Of a stretch of 64,000 nt of DNA, positions 63,483 to 64,000 are shown piece after piece (position 1 is the stretch's first letter; the number at the start of each line of letters is the position of its first letter). This stretch comes from Pseudomonas putida. Its GTDB lineage: Bacteria; Pseudomonadota; Gammaproteobacteria; Pseudomonadales; Pseudomonadaceae. The notes beneath the pieces are model-generated. The model searched no databases. It saw only the letters and a list, made by a program, of their open reading frames with translations, and had not been told where the DNA came from. The position numbers were made by a program, and so were the translations under genes. The DNA lies in NCBI RefSeq assembly GCF_002906855.1, contig NZ_MINI01000028.1, positions 868,001-932,000 on the forward strand. The letters are read 5' to 3'.

Positions 63483-64000
63483 GGCTGGGCCTTCTGCCGT
63501 TCGGCCATCTGCGCGTTGGTCAGTGCGGTCGGGCTGATTTCCCACCAGCTGTCCAGGCCTTCGTCATAGGCGGGCTGGATTTTCGGCAGGCCGAAGCGGT
63601 TCCACCACACTGTCGAGCTGCCGGGCGGGTAATAGTTGGGGATCCAGTAGTAGTTCCATTGCAGCACCCGGTCCAGGGCATGGGCGTGGTGCAGCATGTC
63701 GGCCTGGGTATCGGCGCGCACCAGGCCGTCGATCAGCTGGTCCACCACCGGGTCCTTGAGCACCATCAGGTTGTTCGAGCCCGGGTCGTTGGCGGCGGCC
63801 GAGCCGAAGTAGTTGTACAGCTCGGCGCCTGGCGAGAGGGTCACCGAATAGCCGGTGACGATCATGTCGTAGTCGCGGGCCATCAACCGGTTCACGTACT
63901 GCGCCGAATCGACGTTGCGAATGTTCAGGCTGATACCTATCTGTGCCAGGTTGCGCTTCCACGGCAGCAGCAGGCGTTCCATGCCGGACTGGCCGTTGAG
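63479..64000 (-). CDS. yejA: extracellular solute-binding protein of the Yej transporter (C-terminal part)
   Basis: The last 173 residues of a DppA/OppA-type binding protein (SBP_bac_5); the start lies beyond the right edge. Visible are [59 protein letters not shown], and the C-terminus MAERQKAQP, matching the YejA family. Captures the peptide ligand in the periplasm and delivers it to YejB-YejE. Operon partner by ATGA overlap. Confidence 0.85.
   Translation of the reverse strand, partial: LNGQSGMERLLLPWKRNLAQIGISLNIRNVDSAQYVNRLMARDYDMIVTGYSVTLSPGAELYNYFGSAAANDPGSNNLMVLKDPVVDQLIDGLVRADTQADMLHHAHALDRVLQWNYYWIPNYYPPGSSTVWWNRFGLPKIQPAYDEGLDSWWEISPTALTNAQMAERQKAQP

Noticed and set aside
1..64000. 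CRISPR array, rRNA or tRNA genes, insertion sequences
   Set aside because: No regularly spaced direct repeats, no rRNA signature, no tRNA-like CCA-ended cloverleaf and no transposase were seen by eye; a tRNAscan and IS search would be decisive.

Overview
The window reads as chromosome of a fluorescent Pseudomonas, most likely of the P. putida group. It is GC-rich, densely packed with ATGA and TGATG gene overlaps, and carries family combinations typical of that group: dpkA/amaC for D-lysine, muxABC-opmB, gluconate genes with a LacI-type repressor, a cobalamin riboswitch ahead of cbtBA, and a sigma-54-linked 3-hydroxybutyrate operon. I see no rRNA, tRNA, CRISPR array, prophage or insertion sequence. 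The one recombinase gene stands alone.

Layout. 1-4.9 kb: RpiR-type regulator divergent from dpkA and amaC (D-lysine/pipecolate route), a serine/threonine-type transporter, thiol peroxidase. 5.1-14.1 kb: a four-gene tripartite RND efflux operon. 14.3-19.8 kb: an MHYT-GGDEF-EAL c-di-GMP enzyme, DUF1652 protein, an AruH-like arginine:pyruvate aminotransferase overlapping a DUF1345 membrane protein tail to tail, and a solitary tyrosine recombinase followed by a ~246 bp imperfect palindrome. 20.1-27.3 kb: an isolated gspG-gspF pair, a divergent lytic transglycosylase, two paralogous NtrB-like kinases and one NtrC-type regulator. A good -24/-12 promoter lies between the two kinases. 27.3-30.9 kb: gluconate permease, gluconokinase and their LacI-family repressor, with three matching operator palindromes.

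31-36.4 kb: a soluble PAS-PAS-MCP receptor of BdlA type, convergent and overlapping with a BvgS/EvgS-like unorthodox kinase and its LuxR-type partner. 36.4-39.2 kb: cbtB-cbtA-cobE-cobM (and a DUF1272 protein) behind a B12 riboswitch. 39.3-43.6 kb: small lipoproteins and membrane proteins, an OsmE-like lipoprotein, an old-yellow-enzyme homologue with a divergent MerR regulator and a 19-bp-spacer promoter. 43.8-47.5 kb: quinone oxidoreductase, TauD/TfdA dioxygenase, DmdC-like acyl-CoA dehydrogenase. 47.5-55 kb: Ogt, nitrilase-family amidase, a tiny secreted-peptide ORF, a PPP phosphatase, AraC regulator flanked by two LysE exporters, an autotransporter, PpiC.

55-61.4 kb is a ketone-body operon: GntP-family permease, 3-hydroxybutyrate dehydrogenase, ecotin and acetoacetyl-CoA synthetase, read from a near-consensus sigma-54 promoter beside a PAS-AAA+-Fis activator. 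The window ends in a Yej-type microcin C/oligopeptide ABC transporter cut by the right edge. The best leads for follow-up are the double-kinase/sigma-54 module with a GAFTDA variant activator, the 246 bp palindrome, ecotin inside the ketone-body operon with its putative activator sites, the 3'-overlap extension of the AruH homologue, and the dioxygenase/acyl-CoA dehydrogenase operon.
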